DNA from: an uncultured Clostridia bacterium
Lineage (GTDB): Bacteria > Bacillota > Clostridia > Oscillospirales > Ruminococcaceae
Direction: 5' to 3'
Length of the DNA stretch: 38,236 bases
Assembly: GCA_937901465.1 (NCBI GenBank)
Contig: CALGTU010000077.1
Coordinates: 1-38,236, forward strand
The notes beneath the pieces were generated by a model that saw nothing but the letters and a program-made list of their open reading frames with translations, did not search any database and was not told the origin of the DNA. Positions 17,039 through 25,900 of the stretch are shown here, one piece after another. Position 1 is the first letter of the stretch, and every line of letters begins with the position of its first letter. A program made the position numbers and the translations under genes.

Positions 17039-18001
17039 TTAAAGAGTGAAAAATCTTCCGATAAAGTCCTTTACCTTTTCTTCATAAAGTGCAGGATTTT
17101 CATAATAACTAGCACCGTGTCCTGCGTTTTCAACATATAAAAGTTCTTTTTCTGAATTACAAGCGTTGAAGTTTCTTTCTGTCATATAAACGGGAACAAA
17201 ATCGTCTTCTTTTCCGTGAATGAAGAGGATAGGAATATCTGTCTTTACAACAGCATCAAGTGTTGAATAATCCTTGAAACCATATCCTGCTTTTTTGTTG
17301 CAGATTCTGTTGTTCATATTCATAACGGGGAATTGAGAGAGTTTGTAATCTCTTTTTAAGATGTGTGAGAAAACATCATAGGGTGATGTGAATGCACAAT
17401 CTGAAACAACCGCCTTGACTGACTTTGAAATATCATCAAAACCTGTTGCCATAACAGCTGTTGATGCGCCCATTGAAACGCCGTAAAGAAGAATGTTCTT
17501 CTTTTTCTCAAATCTTTCGTCTATATAATTTATCCATGAGAGGCAATCGTATCTGTCAAGAATACCGAATCCGATATAAGCACCTTCACTTTCGCCGTGT
17601 GAACGGCTGTCAACCAGAAGACAATCAAATCCGAGTTTATGCATAAATGCCGCGAAAGAACAGTTGCTCATTTTCTGGCTTGTGTATCCATGAAAGCAGA
17701 TAACGAGATTATCAGAAGGTTTTTCTGCGGGATAATAATCACCGATGAGATTAAGGTCATCCCTTGATTTTATTTCAATTCTTTCCTTGGGAAGAGAGAG
17801 CATAAATTCCTTATTAGGCTCAATTATCTTCATATATTCCTGCCACTTCTGTGCGTCGGCCATTTCGTCCATATCAACCTTAACGCCATCCTGACGAGGA
17901 ATGACTTTTTTAAAGAGAACATTTGCGGTCAGTGCTGAACCTGCGGTTAAAAGTGCCGCCGCGCTGACAGCTATACCTGCTGCTATAAATCCTGCGTTCA
18001 T
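17039..18001 (-). CDS. Membrane-anchored alpha/beta hydrolase
   Basis: Start taken at ATG 18001 (320 residues), 8 bases after AAAGG; a GTG at 18010 is the alternative. Residues 3-29 are a hydrophobic anchor without a clear cleavage site. The hydrolase fold shows the oxyanion-loop HGYTSQK at 104-110, the nucleophile S176 in YGVSMGAS, the acid D267 in GKEDDFVP and the base H295 in AGHGAS. VDSRSHGESEG is typical of the FrsA/YqkD-like bacterial group. It probably cleaves an ester or amide on the inner or outer membrane face; the orientation cannot be settled. As first gene of the operon it may release the assembled product, act as an editing thioesterase, or hydrolyse the product later. It has its own good promoter. 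Confidence 0.85.
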   Translation of the reverse strand: MNAGFIAAGIAVSAAALLTAGSALTANVLFKKVIPRQDGVKVDMDEMADAQKWQEYMKIIEPNKEFMLSLPKERIEIKSRDDLNLIGDYYPAEKPSDNLVICFHGYTSQKMSNCSFAAFMHKLGFDCLLVDSRSHGESEGAYIGFGILDRYDCLSWINYIDERFEKKKNILLYGVSMGASTAVMATGFDDISKSVKAVVSDCAFTSPYDVFSHILKRDYKLSQFPVMNMNNRICNKKAGYGFKDYSTLDAVVKTDIPILFIHGKEDDFVPVYMTERNFNACNSEKELLYVENAGHGASYYENPALYEEKVKDFIGRFFTL

Positions 18002-18036
18002 AAAAATCACCTTTCCTTAAAAATATACCGCCTAAA

Positions 18037-18065
18037 ATTATACCATATTTTTTGTATTCTGTAAA
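18037..18065 (-). promoter_or_regulatory. Sigma-A promoter of the six-gene acyl ligase/condensation operon
   Basis: On the - strand: TTTACA (18065-18060), 17-base spacer, TATAAT (18042-18037), with the ATG of the hydrolase about 35 bases downstream. It lies after the pgaD terminator, so this operon is transcribed separately from pgaCD. Confidence 0.82.
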
Positions 18066-18094
18066 GAATTCAAATATGTATAAAAAATAAAAAA

Positions 18095-18139
18095 TCCCAA
18101 AGTGATTATTAGGCTGTCCTTACAATAATCACCTTGGGA
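18095..18139 (-). terminator. Terminator after pgaD
   Basis: A 16-bp stem with one mismatch (TCCCAAAGTGATTATT with its partner at 18124-18139), 13-base loop, followed on the - strand by ATTTTTTATTTTTT. It separates pgaCD from the next operon. Confidence 0.9.
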
Positions 18140-18146
18140 AATGTAG

Positions 18147-18701
18147 TTATTTCTGTTTTTTCTTTTTCTTCTTTTCTTCTTTTTCCTGCTTGTCGTCTTT
18201 TCCGCCTATCCCTCTTTCTTCGGGGACGATATTTGTAGGAAGAAGAATATATCTTTCGTTATGGAATTTATCAACCGTCATTTTATCTATTTCGAAAAAT
18301 TCCATAAGTTCTTCATCAGAAACATCGGGGCGGAAAGTTCTTCTGTGAAGTTTTCCGAAACGCAGGTAGTTATAATTTTTCCAGATGATGAGAAAAAGAG
18401 TAACTATAAGTGCCGCTATAATAAGAATGAAGAAATATCTTTTTATTTCAAAAATCATCTCTCTTGTGAAAAAGAGAAATTCGGGAAGATACCAGCCAAA
18501 CTGAACAGCAAGCATACCGTAAGCAAGGTATAAAACATAGACGAGCATAATTATCCAGCCGAGAACTGTAAGTATCCACTCAATGACCTTTTTCCATTTC
18601 TTCTGTTTTCCTGAAATAACATGGTCGTCAAAATCATAGTCAACTTTCTGTCCGTAAGGTCTCGAACGTGCGTCAACAAAACGATTTTCATGTTTTTCCA
18701 T
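18147..18701 (-). CDS. pgaD: PgaD-like membrane partner of poly-N-acetylglucosamine synthase
   Basis: 184 residues with two membrane helices at about 42-64 and 90-107, and cytoplasmic ends. After helix 2 comes W107-KNYNYLRFGKLHRRTFRP, the W..YN..RFG....RR pattern typical of PgaD proteins. The gene follows pgaC by 21 bases. In E. coli PgaD pairs with PgaC, and c-di-GMP binding to both stabilises the active synthase; the same use here is inference. The protein is longer than E. coli PgaD (137 residues), with a charged tail rich in Lys and Glu (residues 165-184). Staphylococcal loci use a different small partner, IcaD, so a PgaD-type partner in a Gram-positive is worth noting. Identification rests on topology, motif and position. 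Confidence 0.75.
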   Translation of the reverse strand: MEKHENRFVDARSRPYGQKVDYDFDDHVISGKQKKWKKVIEWILTVLGWIIMLVYVLYLAYGMLAVQFGWYLPEFLFFTREMIFEIKRYFFILIIAALIVTLFLIIWKNYNYLRFGKLHRRTFRPDVSDEELMEFFEIDKMTVDKFHNERYILLPTNIVPEERGIGGKDDKQEKEEKKKKKKQK

Positions 18702-18722
18702 AAAGGCTCCCTCCTTTTCCGG

Positions 18723-19943
18723 CTATTGAAGTCCTCTGTCGGGACTTTCCCATGTTGCGAGTTTCTTCTTTTTTCCTAAAAGAAGCGGCAATGAACATAT
18801 AACAACAATCGCGTTGATATACCAGTAACAGAACGGATACCATATCGCCGCAATCGCATTTTTCATAAGTTCGTTATCGTATTTTCTGTCAAGTGCCATG
18901 GCAACAAAGAACTGTATAAGACAAACAAGAGAAAGGAACAGACTTTTCCATATGTAAGGCAAAGCGTCCCATGTTCCGTTGAAGATAAGACCGATAACGA
19001 GAATTATCGTCAGTATCAGCCAGCATATCGCCCAGAGTATTGTAAGTAACTGTTCGAGATAAATGGTGAACATTCTTCTTGTTTTCCAGCTTTTGAAGAT
19101 GTTTCCGTGTCGGCGGAGTATTTCCATTCCACCTTTTGTCCAGCGTTTTCGCTGATTGTAAAGTCCCTTTATAGTTTCAGGAACAAGCATCATACAAAGA
19201 GCACGGGGTTCGTATCTTACATCCCAGAATTTCTTTTCAAGTTTCCAGGTAACACCGATATCTTCTGTAATCATATCTCTGTCCCAGAGTCTGCAATCCA
19301 TAAGTGCGCGTTTTCTGAATGCAACAACAACGCCCGAAACTGTCATAACCTTGCCCCATATTCTTTGGGTTCTCTTTATGAGGCTTATGATACTTGCATA
19401 TTCGCAAAGCTGAAGTTTTGCGAGAAGTGAGTTTCTGTTTCTTACTCTGGGATTTCCTGTTACAGCACCTACTCTTTCACTGTTGAAAGGCGTTGTGAAA
19501 TGCGGAACCATATAGTTTAAAGCATCGGGAGTAAGATAAGAGTCAGAGTCGACCCCTACAAGAATTTCACCCTTTGAAGCTAAAAGTCCTAAATAAAGAG
19601 CATTTGCTTTTCCGTTGTTTTCTTTAAGGTCGATAAATCTTAAGTTTTCGTATTTCGGTAAAAGACTTAAAACTATCTCTGAAGTGTTATCCGAACTGCC
19701 GTCGTTTATCGCGATAATTTCATAATTCGGATATCTTATCTTAGAAAGTTCCTCAACGGTTTTTTCTATTGTTTCCGCTTCGTTGAAACAGGGAACAAGT
19801 ATCGAAACCATGGGCGTTTCGTATAAAGGGATAGGTTTTTTCTTTTCGTTTGTTATGTAAAACATAACCCCACCTACCATCCACATAACAGACATTATGG
19901 CAGGATACCAGAAAACGAATATTTCCATCAGTCGCAAAAGCAC
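18723..19943 (-). CDS. pgaC: Poly-beta-1,6-N-acetylglucosamine-type synthase (GT2)
   Basis: 406 residues beginning at GTG 19943, five bases after AAGGAGGG. One membrane helix at 9-30, a processive GT2 domain, then four or so helices from about 300 to 395. Key residues: D81 in NDGSSD, D132 and D134 in VDSDS, the catalytic TED at 226-228 and QRKRW at 264-268, which marks processive synthases such as cellulose, hyaluronan and PNAG enzymes. The C-terminal ATWESPDRG is close to that of PgaC/IcaA as I recall. It should polymerise UDP-GlcNAc and push the chain through the membrane. No pgaA export porin is expected in a Gram-positive, and no pgaB/icaB deacetylase is visible nearby. Another beta-linked polymer is possible, but the PgaD partner favours PNAG. 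Confidence 0.85.
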   Translation of the reverse strand: MLLRLMEIFVFWYPAIMSVMWMVGGVMFYITNEKKKPIPLYETPMVSILVPCFNEAETIEKTVEELSKIRYPNYEIIAINDGSSDNTSEIVLSLLPKYENLRFIDLKENNGKANALYLGLLASKGEILVGVDSDSYLTPDALNYMVPHFTTPFNSERVGAVTGNPRVRNRNSLLAKLQLCEYASIISLIKRTQRIWGKVMTVSGVVVAFRKRALMDCRLWDRDMITEDIGVTWKLEKKFWDVRYEPRALCMMLVPETIKGLYNQRKRWTKGGMEILRRHGNIFKSWKTRRMFTIYLEQLLTILWAICWLILTIILVIGLIFNGTWDALPYIWKSLFLSLVCLIQFFVAMALDRKYDNELMKNAIAAIWYPFCYWYINAIVVICSLPLLLGKKKKLATWESPDRGLQ

Positions 19944-19993
19944 AAAATCCCTCCTTGTTTTTTCTGCATAATGCGTCGTAATCCGTCATAATC

Positions 19994-20022
19994 ATTGTAA
20001 CATTTTGTTAATACTTTTTCAA
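19994..20022 (-). promoter_or_regulatory. Sigma-A promoter of pgaCD
   Basis: On the - strand: TTGAAA (20022-20017), 17-base spacer, TACAAT (19999-19994). The leader is only about 45 bases, too short to hold a c-di-GMP riboswitch. Confidence 0.82.
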
Positions 20023-20284
20023 GAGAGATATAGGGGTGATAATAACCAAAAATATCGTAGTTTAGGCAATAGAATATGGTTAATTGTTATTCACGAATAT
20101 TTTTTAACATTTTTTTGCGTCATAGATGTCGTATACAATCACATCATCGTATTACTACACTAAATTATGCATAATGACGATTTTATGACTTTAAACCGAT
20201 GGAGCATCGTCTGTATTTGTCGTAGAATAGGGAAAAACAGATAAGACGGCTTGAAAAAAATAGTAAAAAAGTGTAAAAAAACTA
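20023..20284. other. Intergenic region between pgaC and the cofE-like gene
   Basis: No ORF of note. It is A/T rich and holds a perfect 12-base palindrome ATTATGCATAAT at 20164-20175, which could be an operator, and several GTCGTA/TCATCG-type short repeats. I cannot assign a role. Confidence 0.35.
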
Positions 20285-20313
20285 TTGAAAAACGATTTGA
20301 GATGTGATAAAAT
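20285..20313 (+). promoter_or_regulatory. Sigma-A promoter of the cofE-like gene
   Basis: TTGAAA (20285-20290), 17-base spacer, TAAAAT (20308-20313). The leader carries a small perfect inverted repeat, GATTGAA-AAA-TTCAATC at 20323-20339, before the ribosome site AAGGAAG. Confidence 0.8.
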
Positions 20314-20370
20314 GATACTCGTGATTGAAAAATTCAATCGAAATCTTAAAAATTAAGGAAGTGCTTAATT

Positions 20371-21564
20371 GTGAGCCGTACAGTTGGAACAATATCAAGA
20401 GGAGTAAGAGCGCCTATCATCAGACAGGGCGACAACATTGTTGAAATCGTTACAAATTCTATTCTCGAAGCATCAAAGGAAGATGGCTTTGAAATCCGCG
20501 ACAGAGATATCGTTGCTATGACAGAAGCTATCGTTGCAAGAGCACAGGGCAACTATGCAACAGTTGATGATATTGCGAGTGATGTAAAGGCAAAATTCGG
20601 CGGTGAAACAGTCGGCGTTATTTTCCCTATCCTCAGCCGTAACCGTTTCGCTATCTGCCTCAGAGGCATCGCAAAGGGTGCAAAGAAAATCGTTCTTATG
20701 CTCTCATACCCCTCAGATGAAGTAGGTAATCATCTCGTAAGCCTTGATGCACTCGATGAAAAGGGCGTTAACCCCTATACAGATGTTCTTACTCTTGAAA
20801 AATACCGTGAACTTTTCGGCTATGAAAAGCATACATTCACAAACGTTGACTATGTTGAATATTATGAAAGCATTATCCGTGAATGTGGTGCTGAATGTGA
20901 AATCATTTTCGCAAACAATCCTAAGGCAGTTCTCTCATATACAAAGAATGTTCTCTGCTGTGATATTCATACAAGAGCGAGAACAAAGCGTATCCTTAAA
21001 GCATCAGGTGCTGAAATAGTATTCGGTCTTGATGAAATCCTCAATAAGTCGGTTAATGGAAGCGGATACAACGAAAACTATGGTCTTTTAGGTTCAAACA
21101 AGGCTGATGAAGACAGAGTAAAACTCTTCCCCCGTGAATGTCAGCCCGTTGTTGACGCTATCGCAGAAAAGCTTAAAGCTGCAACAGGAAAGAATGTTGA
21201 AGTTATGGTTTATGGAGACGGCGCATTCAAGGATCCCGTAGGAAAGATATGGGAACTTGCTGACCCCGTTGTTTCTCCCGCTTACACAAAGGGACTTGAA
21301 GGAACACCCAACGAACTCAAACTCAAATACCTTGCCGATAACGATTTTTCAGACCTTTCAGGTGATGAACTCAAAAACGCTATCAAGGGCAAGATTCAGG
21401 AAAAAGACGATAACCTTGTTGGTCAGATGGCTTCAGAAGGAACAACTCCCCGTCGTCTTACAGACCTTATCGGTTCACTCTGTGACCTTACATCAGGTTC
21501 AGGCGATAAGGGAACACCTATAGTATTCATTCAGGGTTATTTCGATAACTACACAACAGAATAA
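20371..21564 (+). CDS. F420-0:gamma-glutamyl ligase-like (CofE-like) protein
   Basis: 397 residues starting at GTG 20371 with AAGGAAG about 9 bases upstream. The N-terminal half matches the CofE fold (PF01996): GTISRGVRAPIIRQGDNIVEIV, then IRDRDIVAMTEAIVARAQGNYATVDDIA, where CofE has its SK.V...EGR segment, and later VMVYGDGAFKDPVGKIWELADPVV, like the metal/GTP region of CofE. CofE adds glutamate to coenzyme F420-0 by GTP. F420 is not expected in Clostridia of this kind and no other F420 gene is in the window, so it probably does an amide ligation on another substrate. It is longer than archaeal CofE (about 250 residues). Codon choice is rich in CTC, ATC and AAG, as in highly expressed genes. 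A DUF1015 gene follows. Exact activity is unknown. Confidence 0.75.
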   Translation: MSRTVGTISRGVRAPIIRQGDNIVEIVTNSILEASKEDGFEIRDRDIVAMTEAIVARAQGNYATVDDIASDVKAKFGGETVGVIFPILSRNRFAICLRGIAKGAKKIVLMLSYPSDEVGNHLVSLDALDEKGVNPYTDVLTLEKYRELFGYEKHTFTNVDYVEYYESIIRECGAECEIIFANNPKAVLSYTKNVLCCDIHTRARTKRILKASGAEIVFGLDEILNKSVNGSGYNENYGLLGSNKADEDRVKLFPRECQPVVDAIAEKLKAATGKNVEVMVYGDGAFKDPVGKIWELADPVVSPAYTKGLEGTPNELKLKYLADNDFSDLSGDELKNAIKGKIQEKDDNLVGQMASEGTTPRRLTDLIGSLCDLTSGSGDKGTPIVFIQGYFDNYTTE

Positions 21565-21576
21565 TTGAAGTTTAAA

Positions 21577-21610
21577 AAACCGCCGTCTCATTATAATCTG
21601 ACGGCAGTTT
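21577..21610 (+). terminator. Terminator-like hairpin between cofE-like and DUF1015 genes
   Basis: CCGCCGTC pairs with GACGGCAG (one mismatch, flanked by A/T pairs) across a 12-base loop, and TTTTTATT follows. The DUF1015 gene begins 35 bases later with no clear promoter of its own, so partial read-through is likely. Confidence 0.65.
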
Positions 21611-21644
21611 TTATTCCATAACAAAATCAAAGGAGAAATAAGGT

Positions 21645-22907
21645 ATGAAAACAGCTTTTAATCCCGCAGATATTCTTCTTCCCAAGAATACCGATATGAA
21701 TAAATGGACAGTAGTCGCTTGTGACCAGTATACAAGTGAACCTGAATACTGGGACGAAGTTTACAACGAAGTAGGCGAATGTCCCTCAACATTAAAACTC
21801 ATTCTTCCCGAACTTTATCTCGAAGAACCCGATGTAGCACAGCGTATCGATAAAATCCACGCTGAAATGAACAAATATATGGCAGACGATATTTTCGAAG
21901 AATATAAAGATGCTATGATTTATGTTGAAAGAGTTCAGAGTAACGGCATTGTTCGTGCAGGTATCATAGGCGGAATTGACCTCATGGAATATTCATTCGA
22001 AAAGGGAAGCACATCACAGGTAAGAGCAACAGAAGCAACTGTTATAGAAAGAATTCCCCCGAGAATAAAGGTAAGAGAAAATGCACCGTTAGAACTTCCT
22101 CACATAATGATTCTTATCGATGATGAAAAGAATACAGTTATTGAACCCCTCGCTGAATGTAAATCACAGATGAAGAAACTCTATGATTTCAATCTTATGC
22201 AGGGTGGCGGAAGCATCAGCGGTTATCTCGTAGATAAAGCTATGCAGGAAAAGGTTATGTCAGCACTCGAAGTTCTTGGTGATAAAGATGAATTCAACAA
22301 GAAATATAATCTTTCTGATACCCCCGTTCTTCTTTTTGCTATGGGCGACGGAAACCATTCACTCGCAACAGCAAAGACATTTTATGAAAATCTTAAGAAA
22401 AACAATCCCGATAAGGATTTTTCAGATCACCCCGCAAGATATGCGCTCGCTGAAATTGTAAACCTTCATAGTAAAGCACTTGAATTTGAAGCAATCCACA
22501 GAATTGTCAAGAACCTTGATATCGAAAAACTCATATCTGCTATGAATGATGAACTCGGTCTTACAGATGAAAAGACAGAACAGTCATTTACATATTACTA
22601 CAACGGTGTAGAAAAGAAAGTGTTTATAAAGAATACAACTTCAAACCTCACAGTCGGTTCATTACAGATTTTCCTTGATAAATATCTTAAAGAAAACGGC
22701 GGAGAAATCGACTATATCCACGGCACAGACGCAGTTAAAAAACTCGCCGATAAGCATAACGGAATAGGCTTTATCCTTCCCGATATGAACAAGAGCGAAC
22801 TTTTCCCGACAGTTATCAAGGACGGCGCTTTACCCAGAAAAACTTTCTCAATGGGACACGCCGCAGACAAGAGATTCTATATCGAAAGCAGAAAAATCAC
22901 AAAGTAA
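21645..22907 (+). CDS. DUF1015 family protein
   Basis: 420 residues; AAAGGAG precedes the ATG by about 10 bases. Family blocks are clear: the start FNPADILLPKNTDMNKWTVV and ACDQYTSEPEYW, then RATEATVIERIPPRIKVREN, LELPHIMILIDD, and FAMGDGNHSLATAK at 231-244. The GDGNHS-LA segment recalls the G.GxHR..A phosphate-handling box of ParB/SerK-type domains, so nucleotide or phosphate chemistry is possible; this is a by-eye likeness only. DUF1015 genes often lie beside serA/serC serine biosynthesis genes in other genomes, but none is here. It sits beside the CofE-like gene and shares its biased codon use, hinting at a joint and abundant function. No membrane segments. It ends at a two-way terminator. 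Confidence 0.88.
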   Translation: MKTAFNPADILLPKNTDMNKWTVVACDQYTSEPEYWDEVYNEVGECPSTLKLILPELYLEEPDVAQRIDKIHAEMNKYMADDIFEEYKDAMIYVERVQSNGIVRAGIIGGIDLMEYSFEKGSTSQVRATEATVIERIPPRIKVRENAPLELPHIMILIDDEKNTVIEPLAECKSQMKKLYDFNLMQGGGSISGYLVDKAMQEKVMSALEVLGDKDEFNKKYNLSDTPVLLFAMGDGNHSLATAKTFYENLKKNNPDKDFSDHPARYALAEIVNLHSKALEFEAIHRIVKNLDIEKLISAMNDELGLTDEKTEQSFTYYYNGVEKKVFIKNTTSNLTVGSLQIFLDKYLKENGGEIDYIHGTDAVKKLADKHNGIGFILPDMNKSELFPTVIKDGALPRKTFSMGHAADKRFYIESRKITK

Positions 22908-22914
22908 AAAAATC

Positions 22915-22944
22915 ATCCCCGTTGCCTTTAAAGACAACGGGGAT
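22915..22944. terminator. Two-way terminator between DUF1015 and the large membrane protein
   Basis: Perfect 10-bp stem ATCCCCGTTG/CAACGGGGAT with a ten-base loop; A-run before and TTTTGTTTT after, serving both converging genes. Confidence 0.93.
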
Positions 22945-22956
22945 TTTGTTTTAAAA

Positions 22957-25900
22957 TTACCATGTCCAGTCAGACATAAATCTGCTGAGTTTGGTTTCTT
23001 CACCTGTTTTGATCTGTTGTTTTTTCATTTCATTTGCAAGCCCCATAGCAATGAGTATCACACCTGCGAGTGCAAGGTAGACAAGCCATGCTATGCTGTC
23101 TTTTTGTCCAAAGCTGAGAAGTATTCCTGATATAACCATTGAACTTACAGCGAGGACAAACCAGCGTTTTTTCTTTATGATAAATGAAATAAAAAGCATT
23201 ATGAAAAGAACTGTTCCTATAAATACAGCGTCAAATGTATCGCCTGATATGAATGATTCTACAAAGAGAATTATAAGGGATATAATCGCCATGATGAATG
23301 AGAAATTATCAGCGCCCTTAGGATGATCTTTCCATACGAGTTTTATCAGAACACAATAGAAGAATACGGGCAGGAGATTGAACTGAACAATTATCAGTTC
23401 GGGAATTTCGCCGAAGGGCTGGAACCAGAAAAGCGGGAAGATGAAAAGTCCCGAAATGGTTATGAATATGCGGTTTAAAACAGAACTGTGTCCCTTTCTC
23501 ATAAGGTTTAAAGTAAGAAGTGAAAGGGCTAAAATTCCGAACCATTCTTTCATATCGCCCGGTGCTTCAAAAAGATATGCAATAACGGGTAAAAAAGCAC
23601 CTATAGAGAAAACATCTGAATAAACACCTTCAAAGAGTTTTTCTCTGAAAAGTATACGTCCTGCTATAACAAGCATCACAAAAGGAATAATGAGCATATC
23701 CGCTTCACATAAAACAGATACGGCAACAGGAAGAATTATAACAGGAAGAATGAGGTTTAAGGTGTTCTTTTTGAAAACCGATATAACCCCTGAACATATT
23801 GCAATAATCGTTCCGAAAATAACAAGTGATAATTCATCAGCAACACATCCCGAAACCATAAGACACGAACTTATAACAGGAAGTGAAATCCATAAGAACA
23901 TCTTTATCGGATTGTTTACATTTGTGAATGCCTTGTATATTTCAGAAAGAACAGAGAATGCAAAGATTATAAGCAACGCAATGGCGGGGAAACAGAATAT
24001 AAACGAGAGGTCATCTAAAAACTTAAATCCTATCATAAACGATGTTAAAAGAATCGCTCCGTTTACGAGATTTATGCCACCATATTTTTCGCTGGGGAGA
24101 GAATGTTTTATAAAGAAAACAACTGTATATCCGATAACGAAAATAAGTGGAATGAAATCCGCACTTTCCCATATCAGACAGGAAATCAGGAATACAGGGA
24201 TTACAAAAAAGAACGAGAATCCATAAGAAACCGCGTATTTTCTTGCTTTGGGAACAAACAACAAAACGGATGCTATTATGCAGAAAAGAACCAAAACCAC
24301 TGACATAGCAATGTTAGGGATATCGACATCATAAGAAAAACTTGTGAGTGTAAAGACAGGCATCGCCAACTGGAAAGTAAATATCGGACAGAAGATTTCA
24401 GCAATTATTCCCTTATTGAAGATAACCATAACTATCGCTGATATAAGAAGAACAGCCATTGAAACAAATCTTGATTCTGTAGAATCTGTTGTTGCTATAA
24501 AAGATGAAATAATCGCATAGATTCCGAAAATAATGTCGTTTGCGTATTTTGTGTTTAAAACATTCTTTAAAGAGGTAATATTTATAAGTAAATAATAAGC
24601 AAGAACTACAACAAACGGAATAATAATAGTTTCGATAAAGTTAAGGTCGAAGAGAAGAATCAGATCTGTTATAAACCATATAAAAGAAACGAAGGTGAAT
24701 GATTTAAGAACATCTGTTTTATGACGGATAGAAAGTATGAGAAATTCTGCCGTTACCAAGAATGATGAAAGTATGATCTGCCATGAGATAGATTTTTCTC
24801 CCGCAAGGCATATTATAACATCGATAGCTGCAAGAATTCCTGCCAAAACAGCAACAGAAATTCCGAAATATTTAAGTATGGCTTTCATTTTTTCGGAGAA
24901 TATTCCCATAAACGAAAGAACACCATAGATAACTGCGGTTGTTGTTATTGTGAGTATTACCGCTGAGAAATTGTCGGGGTCAAAGCCTGTAAAGAGTGAT
25001 ATTGTTATGAATATTGCAAATAAAGAAACCGAGAAACCGCTGTTTTTTTCCGAAACTGTATTTGTAAGGAAACAAACGGCATAAATTGCGAAAGCAAAGA
25101 GAGTTATAATACTTATTGTTTCTTCTGTGAATACAAAATTCGAAAGCAGAGAGAATACAGTCACGCTTATAATCGCAAAAGAACTGTATATCGATGAGAA
25201 TACGTTTTCCTCACCGAAGAGTCTGTTATATAATTTTTTCATAAGAGGCGCTGAAATCATAACCGCTAATGAATAAACTGCGTTTATAAGAACAGCAACA
25301 TCTGCTCTCGGAATGAAGTGCAACAGCAGAAGAAAGACTGTCAGAGAGAAACTGTAATGCGAAACGGCGGCGAAAATCTTGTTTTTATAGTCGTGTGCAC
25401 CTTTAAAGAAAGGTATACAGAAACTGAATGTCGTTATCGCTGTCATAAGCATCCAGCCATCGCCCGAGAACGACAGATATTCGCCGAAAACCTTGAGTAT
25501 TCCTGCTGCAACAAACGCTGCGGGAAGAAATACGCTTCCGAGTATGTAGAATATTCTGCCTGTCTGCATAAGTTTAAGTTTGCGTTCTGTGAGTGAATGC
25601 ATTCCGAAGAAGAATATTGAGAATGATAAAAGAACAACAGTTTTGAAGAATGTGTTTAAAACACCCCATGTTGCCGCCGCGAATATAAATCCCGAAAGAC
25701 AAAGGAAGAGAGCACCTAAAATCAGAATAATGCTCATAGCGCTTGTCTTCTTTTTAGTTTTAGGAGCGGCATCTTCTGTTTTTACAACAGTTTTCTGCTC
25801 AGGAACAACCTTTTCTGCAACTGCTTTAGGAGCAGGTTCCTGAGTATCCTGTTTTTCGGCAACTTGTTCGGTATTGTCATTTTTATAGAAATTATATTGC

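Noticed and set aside
12849..18001. Dlt-type D-alanylation operon
   Set aside because: An acyl ligase and an ACP are present, but there is no MBOAT (DltB) or DltD protein, and a condensation domain, SCP2 protein and PPTase are found instead.
19944..19993. c-di-GMP riboswitch in front of pgaC
   Set aside because: The leader is about 45 bases, too short, and lacks the conserved GEMM core.
20371..21564. True coenzyme F420 biosynthesis gene
   Set aside because: No cofC, cofD or fbiC-like gene in the window and the organism type is not an F420 producer; only the fold likeness is supported.
23690..24226. 178-residue + strand open frame inside the large membrane protein gene
   Set aside because: It is opposite a well-supported coding frame, lacks a ribosome site and shows no recognisable domain.
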